A stretch of 64,000 nt of DNA from an uncultured Prevotellaceae bacterium (GCA_900316285.1 ONCG01000025.1:1-64000); one strand, 5' to 3'. Shown: positions 1-8,802, numbered from the stretch's first letter. The notes: generated by a model not told the origin, from the letters alone. Numbers and translations: made by a program.

Positions 1-601
1 TTTTCCCGATGCAACGCTTATTGAGTTTATTACGTGCCTCCATGCCATTGGCTACATTCATAAACGCTATGGCATAGTAACGCTTTCCTCGAAGGGAATA
101 ATGTACTTCCTTGCAGAACCTTTGTGCTATGCTATAGTCAATGCGACGCTGGATGACATAATCACGAAGGAATGGATGGGAAAGAGGTACTACCATTTCC
201 ACAACCGTTTCCTGGTTCAGCTGCTCCTCTCGCTCTGCTCGTTTCCCTTCAAGCCAGCGTTTCTTCTCTTCTTCCTCTTCAAGTCTGGCATTATAGTCTT
301 CACTGAAATCCAGCTTCAAATCCTTTATCTGCTGCTCTATGTATGACAACACCTGATGTTCTGACCAGGAGGGATTAAGCTGCTCAACAAGGTTGATGAT
401 ATTACCACCATTTTTGTTGGCACTGCCAAAATCACACCAGAGGTTCTTGGCTGTATTGACACAGAAAGAGGGTGTCCTTTCAGAACGAAGTGGAGAACAA
501 TAGAAGTAATTGCGTCCTTTCCGGGTTCCCTCACCATAATTATTGGATCGCATCCACTGAAGGATGCTGACCGACTTGATTTCGTCTATTGTCATATTCA
601 T
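1..601 (-). CDS. CHC2 zinc-finger DNA primase (partial, runs off left edge)
   Basis: The minus strand is open from ATG 601 to the window edge (about 200 residues seen). The N-terminus begins MNMTIDEIKSVSI and continues with YFYCSPLRSERTPSFCVN and LWCDFGSANKNGGN. This is the layout of the CHC2-type zinc-finger domain of DnaG-like primases carried by Bacteroidales mobile elements. A charged stretch rich in E, K and R follows near residues 110-135. The catalytic Toprim part would lie beyond the window. It is the last visible gene of the leftward operon after the helix-turn-helix protein and the ATPase, with 61 bp between the ATPase stop and this start. Role inferred: priming replication of the excised or transferred element. 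A second in-frame ATG at 595 is possible. Family assignment is fairly sure; the exact product is not. Confidence 0.8.
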   Translation of the reverse strand, partial: MNMTIDEIKSVSILQWMRSNNYGEGTRKGRNYFYCSPLRSERTPSFCVNTAKNLWCDFGSANKNGGNIINLVEQLNPSWSEHQVLSYIEQQIKDLKLDFSEDYNARLEEEEEKKRWLEGKRAEREEQLNQETVVEMVVPLSHPFLRDYVIQRRIDYSIAQRFCKEVHYSLRGKRYYAIAFMNVANGMEARNKLNKRCIGK

Positions 602-662
602 TTATGATTTTGTGCGCATGTGCGCGCGCGTATGTGATATATATACTCTTTAAACCTAAACC

Positions 663-1814
663 TTAAACCTGACTTTCCAAAGTCTGGCTTGGCGAGTCAA
701 AACATTCTGATTTGTAAGTATATACATTGTTGTCCTTTACGATAATGCCCTTGCTTGAAAGAAGTTTAAGCAGATTCTTGATTCCATTCATCCCACGCTT
801 GTAGCCAGCAGTTTCGTAAGCTTGGGAAACAAGTTCCACCAACTCGCTGTACTTTGATGGCGCGTGTTCCTCAAAGAGCTTACACAAAATTTCTTTGTGA
901 ACATCGTTATCAAGGCTAACAAGCGACTTTTCTCTTGGCTTGACAACCGTTACAGACATACTTGAATCGAGTACGGGCAGTCTGTTGTCATCAATATGAA
1001 AAGCAAACGTCGTAAACTCCTTGTCTCTCATGTGCATTGGTTTCACCTCACTGATACTATTGTTCTGGATATTCTTGCTAATAATCAGAACTGTCTCTGC
1101 CTTGTTTTCCAGTTCTGTACCAATGTGGCCACGTGGATTGTTATCATTCTTGTTCAGATGAAGAACGGTATGGATATGAAGGTCATATACACTTGTCCAT
1201 GCCATAAGAACCGTCATTACATCCGTGGCTTCTTTACCATTGTTGATGTCATACATTAGGTCTCTTAATCCATCAATGATAACAAGGCCGACACCCTCAT
1301 ACTTACGCAAAGCATAATCAATGACTGCAATACGCAATTTGGGAGTATATTCTCTTAAGCCCCAGAACATAAGGCGCGGATCATCTTTTTGAAGAGACAA
1401 GCCTGAGAGTTTGTATATTCGTTCAAGGACAGTATGACAGTGATACTTGCTCTGTTCCGTATCGAAATATAGGATTTTGCGTTTCCCTTCAGGAAGGCAA
1501 GCACGATAATTGAGTACCGTAGTGTTCGTGACAGCAGCTGCCACCATCGCTGAAATATTGAACGTTTTCTTGCTCTTAGCCTTACCTGTAGATGCGCTGA
1601 AATTTCCGAAGGTGGCTATGGTACAGTCGCCTACAAACAAAATCTTAGGCGGAACGGTTATCTCATCACATGCCTTGATTGCACCCTTAGAAAGATAGGA
1701 TTCCAGTTCTTCATCGCTGAAGCTATCCTTGTTAAGCATAGATACCTCCAGCGATTGTTGCTCCAACGGTTCTTGTTGGGTGTCCTGTCCTTTCTTTTTA
1801 GCTCTTTTTTCCAT
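663..1814 (-). CDS. RepA/KaiC-like AAA ATPase of mobile element
   Basis: Protein of 383 residues from ATG 1814. The reading frame stays open upstream, but this start is preferred because it overlaps the end of the preceding small gene by 17 bp, which suggests translational coupling. A P-loop-like GKAKSKKT motif (about residue 80) is followed by a Walker B-like GLVIIDGLRD (about residue 155-165). The C-terminus resembles a winged-helix region (YSELVELVSQAYETAGY...). This is the architecture of RepA-type replicative helicases or loaders found in Bacteroidales mobilizable elements. The P-loop has KKT where GKT/GKS is usual. Partner genes are the CHC2 primase downstream and the helix-turn-helix gene upstream. 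Role inferred: DNA loading or unwinding for replication or mobilisation of the element. Confidence 0.75.
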   Translation of the reverse strand: MEKRAKKKGQDTQQEPLEQQSLEVSMLNKDSFSDEELESYLSKGAIKACDEITVPPKILFVGDCTIATFGNFSASTGKAKSKKTFNISAMVAAAVTNTTVLNYRACLPEGKRKILYFDTEQSKYHCHTVLERIYKLSGLSLQKDDPRLMFWGLREYTPKLRIAVIDYALRKYEGVGLVIIDGLRDLMYDINNGKEATDVMTVLMAWTSVYDLHIHTVLHLNKNDNNPRGHIGTELENKAETVLIISKNIQNNSISEVKPMHMRDKEFTTFAFHIDDNRLPVLDSSMSVTVVKPREKSLVSLDNDVHKEILCKLFEEHAPSKYSELVELVSQAYETAGYKRGMNGIKNLLKLLSSKGIIVKDNNVYTYKSECFDSPSQTLESQV

Positions 1815-1947
1815 TTTGATCCTTTTTCTTTGATTTACTTTTGATGCCCTTGACAGAGATAACACACCTGTCAAGAAGTTCTACCAGACGGGAGTCGGGA
1901 AGATTTTCACCATCAATACTGTTCTTTTTAGAAGTCTTTTTTTTCAT
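1798..1947 (-). CDS. Small basic 49-residue protein of mobile element operon
   Basis: ATG at 1947 opens a 49-residue frame ending at TAA 1798-1800. It begins MKKKTSKKNSIDGENLPDSR and ends KKDQNGKKS. It lies 14 bp after the stop of the helix-turn-helix gene and overlaps the ATPase start by 17 bp in another frame, so the three genes look translationally coupled. The peptide is lysine-rich at both ends with a short central hydrophobic stretch (LVELLDRCVISV). I do not recognise a family. It could be a real small DNA-binding or coupling peptide, or only a leader that feeds ribosomes to the ATPase gene. Confidence 0.45.
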   Translation of the reverse strand: MKKKTSKKNSIDGENLPDSRLVELLDRCVISVKGIKSKSKKKDQNGKKS

Positions 1948-1961
1948 TGTCGCATGAGCCG

Positions 1962-2327
1962 TTAGGTACTTGACTTGGAACTTTTACGATTTTTACCTGA
2001 ACCACTTTTCGCGTTTTTCTTTATCCACTTGATAAGCTCCTTCTTTTCAAAGAAAATCATTTTACCACGTGGTTTGAAATGTGGAATCTCTCCATTACAG
2101 GTGAGTTTATATAGCATACTTTGGGAAATATCAAGATAATTGCACACATCCTTCATGTTCAATATTTCCTTGGTGGAGTAGAGAGTTTCTTCTATAGACT
2201 TGAACCGCTTGTCGATTGTGTCAGGATCAACGGACTTCAATTCTTTAATTTGCATCTTCATTAGTTCGAGACCTTTCTCTAATCGGTCAACACGCTTCTC
2301 CAATAGTTCGATTTCTTTTTTTGCCAT
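1962..2327 (-). CDS. Helix-turn-helix (excisionase-like) protein
   Basis: Protein of 121 residues starting MAKKEIELLEKRVDRLEKG. An ATG four codons upstream is also possible. The first 50 residues have the heptad pattern of a coiled coil (ELLEKRVDRLEKGLELMKMQ). From about residue 60 there is a MerR/excisionase-type HTH_17 domain with MKDVCNYLDISQSMLYKLTC, then IPHFKPRGKMIFFEKKELIKWI. The basic serine-rich tail (GSGKNRKSSKS) is typical of these Bacteroidales element regulators. It heads the leftward operon with the small basic peptide, the ATPase and the primase. Likely a DNA-binding regulator or directionality factor. The domain is clear; the precise role is inferred. Confidence 0.8.
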   Translation of the reverse strand: MAKKEIELLEKRVDRLEKGLELMKMQIKELKSVDPDTIDKRFKSIEETLYSTKEILNMKDVCNYLDISQSMLYKLTCNGEIPHFKPRGKMIFFEKKELIKWIKKNAKSGSGKNRKSSKSST

Positions 2328-2387
2328 AGATGTAAGCATTTAGTGTTATTGTGAGGGAGAGCCCTCGTTCTTGTTACATTTCAACTG

Positions 2388-2395
2388 CAAAGGTA
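2388..2395 (-). promoter_or_regulatory. Promoter -7 element for leftward element operon
   Basis: On the minus strand TACCTTTG fits the Bacteroidetes -7 consensus TAnnTTTG and lies about 60 bp before the helix-turn-helix start. A small GAGGG/CCCTC hairpin (2353-2366) lies in the presumed leader. No convincing -33 TTTG was seen. The rest of the 415 bp between the divergent genes (2328-2743) is AT-rich and shows no gene. Confidence 0.55.
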
Positions 2396-2607
2396 GATAG
2401 GGAAGATGACATGCATACCGATGACTGCTATATACGAGCAAATGTTTCGTGGTTATTTCGCTCAGATATTTTCTTTTGATTGGATTTATTGGTGTTTTCG
2501 TGATTTTATTTCACGTCGAAATGAGGAAATCACTTGATAATTAACGATTCCTGGACTAGCAATTCATATTTATGAGTATTGTGAAGATAGGCTGCACAGA
2601 GCGGTTT

Positions 2608-2615
2608 TACCTTTG
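2608..2615 (+). promoter_or_regulatory. Promoter -7 element for rightward element gene
   Basis: TACCTTTG on the plus strand, followed by GCGG, matches the Bacteroidetes -7 element. Transcription would begin about 120 bp before the ATG at 2744, leaving a long AT-rich leader. The gene downstream is the frame-broken accessory gene. Confidence 0.5.
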
Positions 2616-2743
2616 CGGCGGTTTTTGATTATTAATACAAATTGAAGTATGGAATCAGTTAAAGATAAAACATTGTGATGAGATATATTTCATCTAATAT
2701 ATATTCAATTTTTAGTAACATTTTTTATTTACACAAAAAGAAA

Positions 2744-3542
2744 ATGATACGGTTAAAGAACAACTCCGTGCTCTCTCTTTTTGTGGCCATGCTGTGTAAG
2801 CTGTACCAAGAAAACTGAGAAAGAGTTGCCAGGGGACGAACTCTGGCAACTGTGTCGTACCGCCTTCGAGCAGTACAAGTCTGAAATCATCAATGGCGAG
2901 AAAACTTATTCTCGCTATTTAAATGATTGGTTCTACTACAATCTTCCGGCCTCTGGCCTGAGTGAGGCTGACATGAAAACCCATTTTATGCATGTCTGCG
3001 AACTCAGGGAGCTACTTGAAGAACGTCGTGACCTTGTGGATGCTTTCTTCTCAAAGCCCAAGTTCAAGAAGAAGGACTTTCTGCAGATGTTCAATCTGTT
3101 CAATTCTGGTAAGTGTATTCAGCCAAAGCCAGAATTTCTTGCACACTTTTCAAACGAGCAGATAGCTCGTATAACAGAGTTTGCTACAGCTACAAGTTTG
3201 TTCAGGGTAGAGGTGACAGGAGAAGACGTTAGAAATCTATTTGAGTGCAAGCTTCAAAGACCACTACAGGCGAACAGCAACCGAAATGTTGCCTTGTTCT
3301 TCGGTGCTCTCCGAGAGCATGGACTTTTACCATTTCAATGGCAGATGATCCTAGAGAAAAACAAACTCCTGTCTTCCTCGACTAGCAATGAGCCGCTTCG
3401 TGCAAGCCAACTCCGTTGCAGTTTGTCACAAGCAAAAAATCCGAAGCTTGGCAAGAAAAAGCAATCCAACCAAAAGGATGAAGAAATCGGTTTCGAGTCA
3501 ACATGTAAAAGTTTCGTCATAAGACTGAAAGAAAGTATGTAA
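2744..3542 (+). CDS. Uncharacterised mobile-element protein with +1 frame break near start
   Basis: The long frame (to 3542) has no ATG near its beginning; its first possible start is a TTG at 2781. A better start lies in another frame: ATG 2744 gives MIRLKNNSVLSLF... for 24 residues ending LYQEN, then TGA at 2816-2818. Reading one base further along (AAC T GAG) joins directly to EKELPGDELWQLC and continues to the normal stop, giving about 265 residues. The joined sequence reads as one helical protein. This is either a single-base insertion that broke the gene or a programmed +1 shift at a stop codon. The C-terminus is basic (GKKKQSNQKDEE). I do not recognise the family; position between the regulator and the integrase suggests an accessory gene of the element. 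Confidence 0.6.
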
Positions 3543-3637
3543 AATGCAAGCAGTATAACAAACTGCAAACAAGAGAACGATATAACAACTATATAAGAAA
3601 TCGTATATAGTCGCTATCCGTCCGCTTATGATGTATA

Positions 3638-3683
3638 GGGGCTACCTTTGCAGCAGAATTCTTTCAAGCACGGAGGTAGCCCC
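3638..3683. repeat. Inverted repeat embedding a promoter
   Basis: GGGGCTACCT (3638-3647) is perfectly complementary to AGGTAGCCCC (3674-3683) across a 26 bp spacer. The left arm overlaps a TACCTTTG -7 element (3643-3650) placed about 65 bp before the helix-turn-helix gene at 3715. The arrangement fits an operator or a structure controlling that gene; it is not a classic terminator because no T-run follows. Confidence 0.55.
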
Positions 3684-3714
3684 TCCTTATCTATGTAATT
3701 AAATCACAAGAGAT

Positions 3715-3996
3715 ATGGACGATAATTCAGTACTTCAATTTGCAGACCTAACTGTCACATTCGAGCAATTCGTTGATTTGCTGGCGACAAAAGTTGCTTT
3801 AAGAATACATCAAGTCGAAAAAGGGCAGCTGGAGATTAGTCAAGCTCAGGCTTACAGGTTATTTGGTAGAGCTGATGTTGACAGATGGATTAAAAACGGC
3901 AAATTACAACCATCAAGAATATCACCAGGCAAAAAGCGATACAGACTTGTTGACCTCCAAGAGTTAGCAACCATCCAGCAAAACTACCTATTGTGA
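3715..3996 (+). CDS. Small helix-turn-helix DNA-binding protein
   Basis: Protein of 93 residues starting MDDNSVLQFADLTVTFEQF. The second half carries a MerR/excisionase-like helix-turn-helix: ISQAQAYRLFGRADVDRWI, then GKLQPSRISPGKKRYRLVDL. Such proteins next to tyrosine integrases usually act as directionality or regulatory factors, so a role in excision is inferred. It converges on the integrase gene, with a two-way terminator between them. Its promoter is buried in the inverted repeat at 3638-3683. Confidence 0.75.
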   Translation: MDDNSVLQFADLTVTFEQFVDLLATKVALRIHQVEKGQLEISQAQAYRLFGRADVDRWIKNGKLQPSRISPGKKRYRLVDLQELATIQQNYLL

Positions 3997-4017
3997 TGAT
4001 TAACAACATAGAAAAAA

Positions 4018-4046
4018 CTCAGATATGGCAATGTGCTATACCTGAG
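4018..4046. terminator. Bidirectional terminator between HTH and integrase genes
   Basis: CTCAG/CTGAG plus an inner TATGGCA/TGCTATA arm form a 13 bp stem with mismatches and a 3-base loop. A-rich sequence lies on the left and CTTTTTT on the right, so it can serve both converging genes. Confidence 0.65.
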
Positions 4047-4081
4047 CTTTTTTATGAGAAAACGCAAAGTCCTTCTCTTAC

Positions 4082-5539
4082 TTATCTAACAAGCCTTTGA
4101 TACATCTGGGTTAGATTCTTATCGACATTAGTAATCTTAAACTGAACACGTGCATTTTTGATTTTCTTTGGGAGTAGGGTTGTCAGTTTATCCATAATCT
4201 GATCAACATTACTAAATCCTGTATCTTCCAAAGCACATACCTTTTTCCCCATCACAAATGCTTCTGCACGCACATTATTATATTTGGAAATCCTTTCGAA
4301 GGTCTTATCTTCTTTCTCAACAAACTTTGATTCTTTGTCAGTAAAGAAAATAAAATTAATAACCTTTTCGTTCAGAATCCAAGCAGGTGTAAAATCCACC
4401 TGTACATAAACCTTTGCCATTTTGTTGGTCGAATGGTTAAGTCCAAAGTCAACCTCGTTCATAGATGCTCCACATTCATTCTGAGCAATAGTAGCCCAAC
4501 TGTGACGGAAGGCATATAAAGAGGCTTTAAAGTTTGGGTCAACTTTTTCCCATATCTGTTTAATGCCGATATTCACATTGGCACAAAAACTATCAGAGGT
4601 GGACAAACGGTCATGAAAGTTAAATAGCCAAGGGGAATTTGCTTTCTCAGACAGGTATTTCTCAAAAGTCGGCTTCAAGAACTCCGGCACCCGTATCTCG
4701 AAATAGCCTCTATCCGAACGAGTCATCCTGGTCTTCTGACGTTCATAATGGAAGATTCCATTCACATACTGGTCTTTCCTTGCATTAAATATATCAACTG
4801 CATTGAGACCACACATGCAGAACGATATTAAAGCGACATCTTGACCAACCTCCATAAGAGGATGGGTAAATCTACTTCTGTCTGGAACAACATGGAAGAA
4901 TTTACGCAACATGCTTGCTGAAATAGCACGCTTGACTGGAATATCACTTCTTGGTATTACGACATTGCCCCAAGGATTCTTAAGCTTGACGATTCCAAGT
5001 TCTTCATCATTGAAATCCTTCAACGCAGCCTTATAGACTTCACGAATGCATACAGGATATTGTTCTTTACAACGATTGGTTTCAGATAAAGACTCAATCC
5101 ATCGGTTAAGAAAAGCAGATGTCATGCGTGAAAACATTATATTGTCTGTTTCCGCGAACCTCTCCATGTGATTCAAAGCCCACTTATAGTTTCGGGAAGT
5201 TCGTTCCTGACCTCTGCTTTTCATCTTCTCGATATGATTTCTTGCATAGTCGGAGAAGGAGAGGTCGTTGTTGAACTCTGTTAAGTACTTGACAATCTCA
5301 GAAGTTGTCCATTTTGAAGTGTCTATCTGATTGAGTTGTTTATAATAACTATCAATCAAGACAGATGTCTGGTGGAAAACAAAGGGATCAGTAATGTTCT
5401 TTTTCTTATCCAAACCTTTGTCATTTACCACCCAAGAGGTCTTTACATATGAAACCTGATTACCTTTCGTAAAGCGGATGTAAACAGGATAAAGACCTTT
5501 CTTTGTTTTAACTCTTACTGTTGCTTTTAAGTTTACCAT
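4082..5539 (-). CDS. Tyrosine recombinase (element integrase)
   Basis: Protein of 485 residues. The N-terminus (MVNLKATVRVKTKKGLYPVY) matches the arm-DNA-binding domain of Bacteroidales integrases; a SAM-like core-binding domain follows (FSDYARNHIEKMKSRGQERT, about residues 95-200). The catalytic part contains CGLNAVDIF where box I usually has an arginine, then YAFRHSWATI (box II) and LNHSTNKMAKVYVQVD with the nucleophilic tyrosine. Lack of the canonical box I arginine is known for the CTnDOT integrase, so this need not mean inactivity. It catalyses integration and excision of the element seen from 1 to about 5.7 kb. It lies near the element end next to ppdK, with direct repeats upstream that may be its binding sites. 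Confidence 0.9.
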   Translation of the reverse strand: MVNLKATVRVKTKKGLYPVYIRFTKGNQVSYVKTSWVVNDKGLDKKKNITDPFVFHQTSVLIDSYYKQLNQIDTSKWTTSEIVKYLTEFNNDLSFSDYARNHIEKMKSRGQERTSRNYKWALNHMERFAETDNIMFSRMTSAFLNRWIESLSETNRCKEQYPVCIREVYKAALKDFNDEELGIVKLKNPWGNVVIPRSDIPVKRAISASMLRKFFHVVPDRSRFTHPLMEVGQDVALISFCMCGLNAVDIFNARKDQYVNGIFHYERQKTRMTRSDRGYFEIRVPEFLKPTFEKYLSEKANSPWLFNFHDRLSTSDSFCANVNIGIKQIWEKVDPNFKASLYAFRHSWATIAQNECGASMNEVDFGLNHSTNKMAKVYVQVDFTPAWILNEKVINFIFFTDKESKFVEKEDKTFERISKYNNVRAEAFVMGKKVCALEDTGFSNVDQIMDKLTTLLPKKIKNARVQFKITNVDKNLTQMYQRLVR

Positions 5540-5600
5540 GTGGACTAAAAATTAGTGAATTATTTGACTTCAATTTGTTCTCTCTTTTGCAGTGCCATTT

Positions 5601-5644
5601 TTTAGTGTAAAACATTTGCCGATTTAGTGTAAAGCATTTGTAAA
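5601..5644. repeat. Two 22 bp direct repeats beside integrase start
   Basis: TTTAGTGTAAAACATTTG at 5601-5618 recurs with one change at 5623-5640, exactly 22 bp later. The repeats lie 62 bp upstream of the integrase start, where arm-type integrase sites or the element end are expected. A second close repeat, GTGCAGAA twice, lies at about 5674-5690. The exact attachment core cannot be fixed because the other element end is outside the window. Confidence 0.5.
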
Positions 5645-5697
5645 ACAAACCCGTCATGGACTGCTTTTAGAATGTGCAGAACGTGCAGAAAAGAAGC

Positions 5698-5730
5698 GAG
5701 GCAAGTACCTGTTCGCCAAGTACTTGCCTC
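5698..5730 (-). terminator. Terminator of ppdK
   Basis: GAGGCAAGTAC (5698-5708) and GTACTTGCCTC (5720-5730) form a perfect 11 bp stem. On the minus strand it follows the ppdK stop by 30 bp and is followed by GCTTCTTTTC. It marks the end of host sequence or lies very close to the element junction. Confidence 0.65.
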
Positions 5731-5759
5731 GTATCTCACTAATTTTCAGCATCTTTCGA

Positions 5760-8480
5760 TTATTCCTCGACGGCTGCCTGGGCGGCGGCAAGGCGAGCGA
5801 TGGGCACACGGAAGGGCGAGCAGCTAGCGTAGTTCAGACCAATCTTGGCGCAGAACTTCACAGAGCTGGGCTCACCACCATGCTCACCGCAGATACCAGT
5901 GCGCAGGTTCGGACGTACGGCGCGACCCTTCTCGACAGCCATCTTCACGAGCTGGCCGACACCCTTCTGATCGAGCACCTGGAACGGGTCGACCTTCAGG
6001 ATCTTCTTCTCGAGATAGACGGGCAGGAACGAAGCGATGTCGTCGCGGCTGTATCCGAAGGTCATCTGCGTGAGGTCGTTGGTACCGAACGAGAAGTACT
6101 CAGCCTGCTCGGCGATGCGGTCAGCGGTGAGGGCTGCACGCGGAATCTCGATCATCGTACCGATCTCGAACTTGATCTCTACACCATACTCTTCGAACAC
6201 TTCCTTGGCAACCTTCTCGATGATGGCCTTCTGCTGCTCGAGCTCGTGGAGTGTACCAATCAGCGGAACCATGATCTCGGGCTGAGGATCCTTGCCTTCC
6301 TTCTTCAGCTCGCAAGCGGCACCGAGGATGGCGCGTGTCTGCATAGCGGTGATCTCGGGGAAGGTGATGCCAAGACGGCAACCACGATGACCCAGCATCG
6401 GGTTGTTCTCGGCCAGCGAAGCCACACGGCGCTGGATGGTCTCAAGGCTTACGCCCATCTCCTTGGCCATTGTCTCCTGACCAGCCTTATCGTGGGGAAC
6501 GAACTCGTGGAGAGGCGGGTCGAGCAGACGGATGTTCACGGGCAGGCCGTCCATAGCCTCGAGAATGCCCTTGAAGTCAGCCTTCTGGTAAGGCAGCAGC
6601 TTGGCAAGTGCCTTCTCGCGACCCTCGGGAGTGTCGGAGAGGATCATCTCGCGCATAGCGATGATCTTCTTATCGTCGAAGAACATGTGCTCCGTACGAG
6701 TCAGACCGATACCCTTTGCACCGAAGGCGCGAGCCACCTGTGCATCGTGGGGAGTGTCGGCATTCGTGCGAACCTGCAGCTTCGTGTACTTGTCGCAGAG
6801 GTCCATGAGCTCCTTGAAGTCGCCACTCAGCTCAGCAGCCTTGGTGGGAACCTCGCCGGCATAGACCTGACCAGTGGTACCATTCAGCGAGAGGAAGTCG
6901 CCTTCCTTATAGACAACGCCGTCGATCTCGACAGTCTTCGTCTTGTAGTCAACGTTCAGAGCACCTACACCCGATACGCAGCACTTACCCATACCACGTG
7001 CCACAACAGCAGCGTGAGAGGTCATGCCACCACGAGCGGTGAGGATACCCTCGGCAGCCGACATACCAGCGAGGTCCTCAGGAGAGGTCTCGATACGAAC
7101 GAGAACCACCTTGTGACCATCAGCATGCCAAGCCTGAGCATCGTCGGCGTGGAACACAATCTGACCGCAGGCAGCACCCGGGCTGGCGGGCAGACCCTGT
7201 GCGATGACCTTTGCCTTCGAGAGTGCAACCTTGTCGAATACGGGATGAAGCAGCTCGTCGAGCTTGTTGGGCTCGCAACGCATGATGGCGGTCTTCTCAT
7301 CAATCATACCCTCGTGGAGCAGGTCGATGGCGATCTTCACCATAGCAGCACCCGTGCGCTTACCGTTACGTGTCTGGAGGAACCAGAGCTTGCCTTCCTG
7401 TACGGTGAACTCCATGTCCTGCATGTCGCGGTAGTGCTTCTCGAGCTTCTCCTGAATGCCATTCAGCTGAGCGTAGATCTCAGGCATAGCCTCTTCCATC
7501 GAAGGATACTTCTCAACACGCTCTTCCTCGGAGATGCCGGCACGCTTTGCCCAACGCTGCGAGCCAAGCTTCGTGATCTGCTGCGGAGTGCGGATACCGG
7601 CAACGACATCCTCGCCCTGAGCGTTCACAAGATACTCACCGTTGAACACGTTCTCACCATTGGCGGCGTCGCGGCTGAAGCATACACCCGTTGCAGAGGT
7701 GTCGCCCATGTTACCAAACACCATAGCCATCACGCTGACAGCCGTACCCCACTCGTCGGGGATGCCTTCCATCTTACGATAGAGGATGGCGCGCTCGTTC
7801 ATCCAGCTGCGGAACACAGCGCAGATGGCGCCCCAGAGCTGCTCGATGGGATCGTTGGGGAAGTCCTTACCTGTGCGCTCCTTGATAGCTGCCTTGAAGA
7901 GGGCAACCAGCTTCTTCAGCTCGTCGACGCTGAGGTCCTTGTCGAGCTTCACGCCACGCTCAGCCTTCACCTGCTCGATGATCTCCTCGAACGGGTCGAT
8001 GTCTTCCTTGTTGACGGGCTTCATCTCGAGCACCACGTCGCCATACATCTGTACGAAGCGACGATAGCTGTCGTATACGAAGTGGGGATTCTGTGTCTTG
8101 GCAACCATACCCTCGGCAACCTCGTCGTTCAGACCGAGGTTCAGGATGGTATCCATCATGCCAGGCATAGAGGCACGAGCACCCGAACGTACGCTGACGA
8201 GCAGAGGATTCACCTTGTCGCCGAACTTCGAGTTCATCAAATCCTCGATGTGCTTCACGGCTGCCATCACGTCATCGTTGAGGAGCTCCATGATCTTCTC
8301 CTGGCCCACCTTATAATACTCGTTGCAGCAATCAGTCGTGATAGTGAAACCCGGAGGAACGGGAACACCAATCAGATTCATCTCAGCCAGGTTGGCACCT
8401 TTACCACCCAGCGCTTCACGCATTTGCGCGTTACCTTCAGCCTTACCGTTACCAAAGGTGTAAACTCTTTTCTGGTTCAT
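5760..8480 (-). CDS. ppdK: Pyruvate, phosphate dikinase
   Basis: Full-length protein of 906 residues. It interconverts pyruvate, ATP and phosphate with phosphoenolpyruvate, AMP and pyrophosphate in the cytoplasm. The nucleotide-binding domain begins VYTFGNGKAEGN and has GGKGANLAEM. The swivelling domain has the phosphohistidine motif GGMTSHAAVVARGMGK (about residue 485). The C-terminal PEP/pyruvate barrel contains FGTNDLTQMTFGYSRDD and the catalytic cysteine in GICGEHGG (about residue 863). It stands alone between the integrated element and the divergent mmdA operon. With pyruvate kinase elsewhere in the window it gives reversible control of the PEP/pyruvate step, as is common in anaerobic Bacteroidales. 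Confidence 0.98.
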   Translation of the reverse strand: MNQKRVYTFGNGKAEGNAQMREALGGKGANLAEMNLIGVPVPPGFTITTDCCNEYYKVGQEKIMELLNDDVMAAVKHIEDLMNSKFGDKVNPLLVSVRSGARASMPGMMDTILNLGLNDEVAEGMVAKTQNPHFVYDSYRRFVQMYGDVVLEMKPVNKEDIDPFEEIIEQVKAERGVKLDKDLSVDELKKLVALFKAAIKERTGKDFPNDPIEQLWGAICAVFRSWMNERAILYRKMEGIPDEWGTAVSVMAMVFGNMGDTSATGVCFSRDAANGENVFNGEYLVNAQGEDVVAGIRTPQQITKLGSQRWAKRAGISEEERVEKYPSMEEAMPEIYAQLNGIQEKLEKHYRDMQDMEFTVQEGKLWFLQTRNGKRTGAAMVKIAIDLLHEGMIDEKTAIMRCEPNKLDELLHPVFDKVALSKAKVIAQGLPASPGAACGQIVFHADDAQAWHADGHKVVLVRIETSPEDLAGMSAAEGILTARGGMTSHAAVVARGMGKCCVSGVGALNVDYKTKTVEIDGVVYKEGDFLSLNGTTGQVYAGEVPTKAAELSGDFKELMDLCDKYTKLQVRTNADTPHDAQVARAFGAKGIGLTRTEHMFFDDKKIIAMREMILSDTPEGREKALAKLLPYQKADFKGILEAMDGLPVNIRLLDPPLHEFVPHDKAGQETMAKEMGVSLETIQRRVASLAENNPMLGHRGCRLGITFPEITAMQTRAILGAACELKKEGKDPQPEIMVPLIGTLHELEQQKAIIEKVAKEVFEEYGVEIKFEIGTMIEIPRAALTADRIAEQAEYFSFGTNDLTQMTFGYSRDDIASFLPVYLEKKILKVDPFQVLDQKGVGQLVKMAVEKGRAVRPNLRTGICGEHGGEPSSVKFCAKIGLNYASCSPFRVPIARLAAAQAAVEE

Positions 8481-8571
8481 TTGTTAGTGAATTAAGTTAT
8501 TTTATTAAAATTTCTCTTTTTACGTTCTCATGATGAATAAGGACTTTTCGGAATCACTTCCAAAAGTTGCG

Positions 8572-8603
8572 CAAAAGTACTCATTTTTGTGCAATTATCC
8601 AAA
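8572..8603 (-). promoter_or_regulatory. ppdK promoter
   Basis: On the minus strand TACTTTTG (8572-8579) is a -7 element with TTTG at 8600-8603, 20 bp upstream, matching Bacteroidetes sigma-ABfr spacing. The leader before the ppdK ATG is about 85 bases. The remaining intergenic DNA up to 8800 is AT-rich without a gene. Confidence 0.65.
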
Positions 8604-8802
8604 TGTTTTAAGTATTATTTGCAATCTCTACATTACATTTTCAAAATTCATTTCCATAATGTTTACAAACTCCGCTTTTTACAACATTATAGAATAAGGT
8701 TCATGAAGAACAGAAAGACTCACTAAGAGCCATTCTACGCACCATTTTCGGCCCTTCAACATGCGAAAGTTCGACTTATCTACTTAAAAAACAATAAATT
8801 CT

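Noticed and set aside
5724-8495. Very long open frame on the strand opposite ppdK
   Set aside because: It mirrors the ppdK coding frame through codon bias and has no domain or promoter; ppdK is unmistakable on the other strand. The same applies to long opposite frames over mmdA, pheS, pepD, tkt and glnS.
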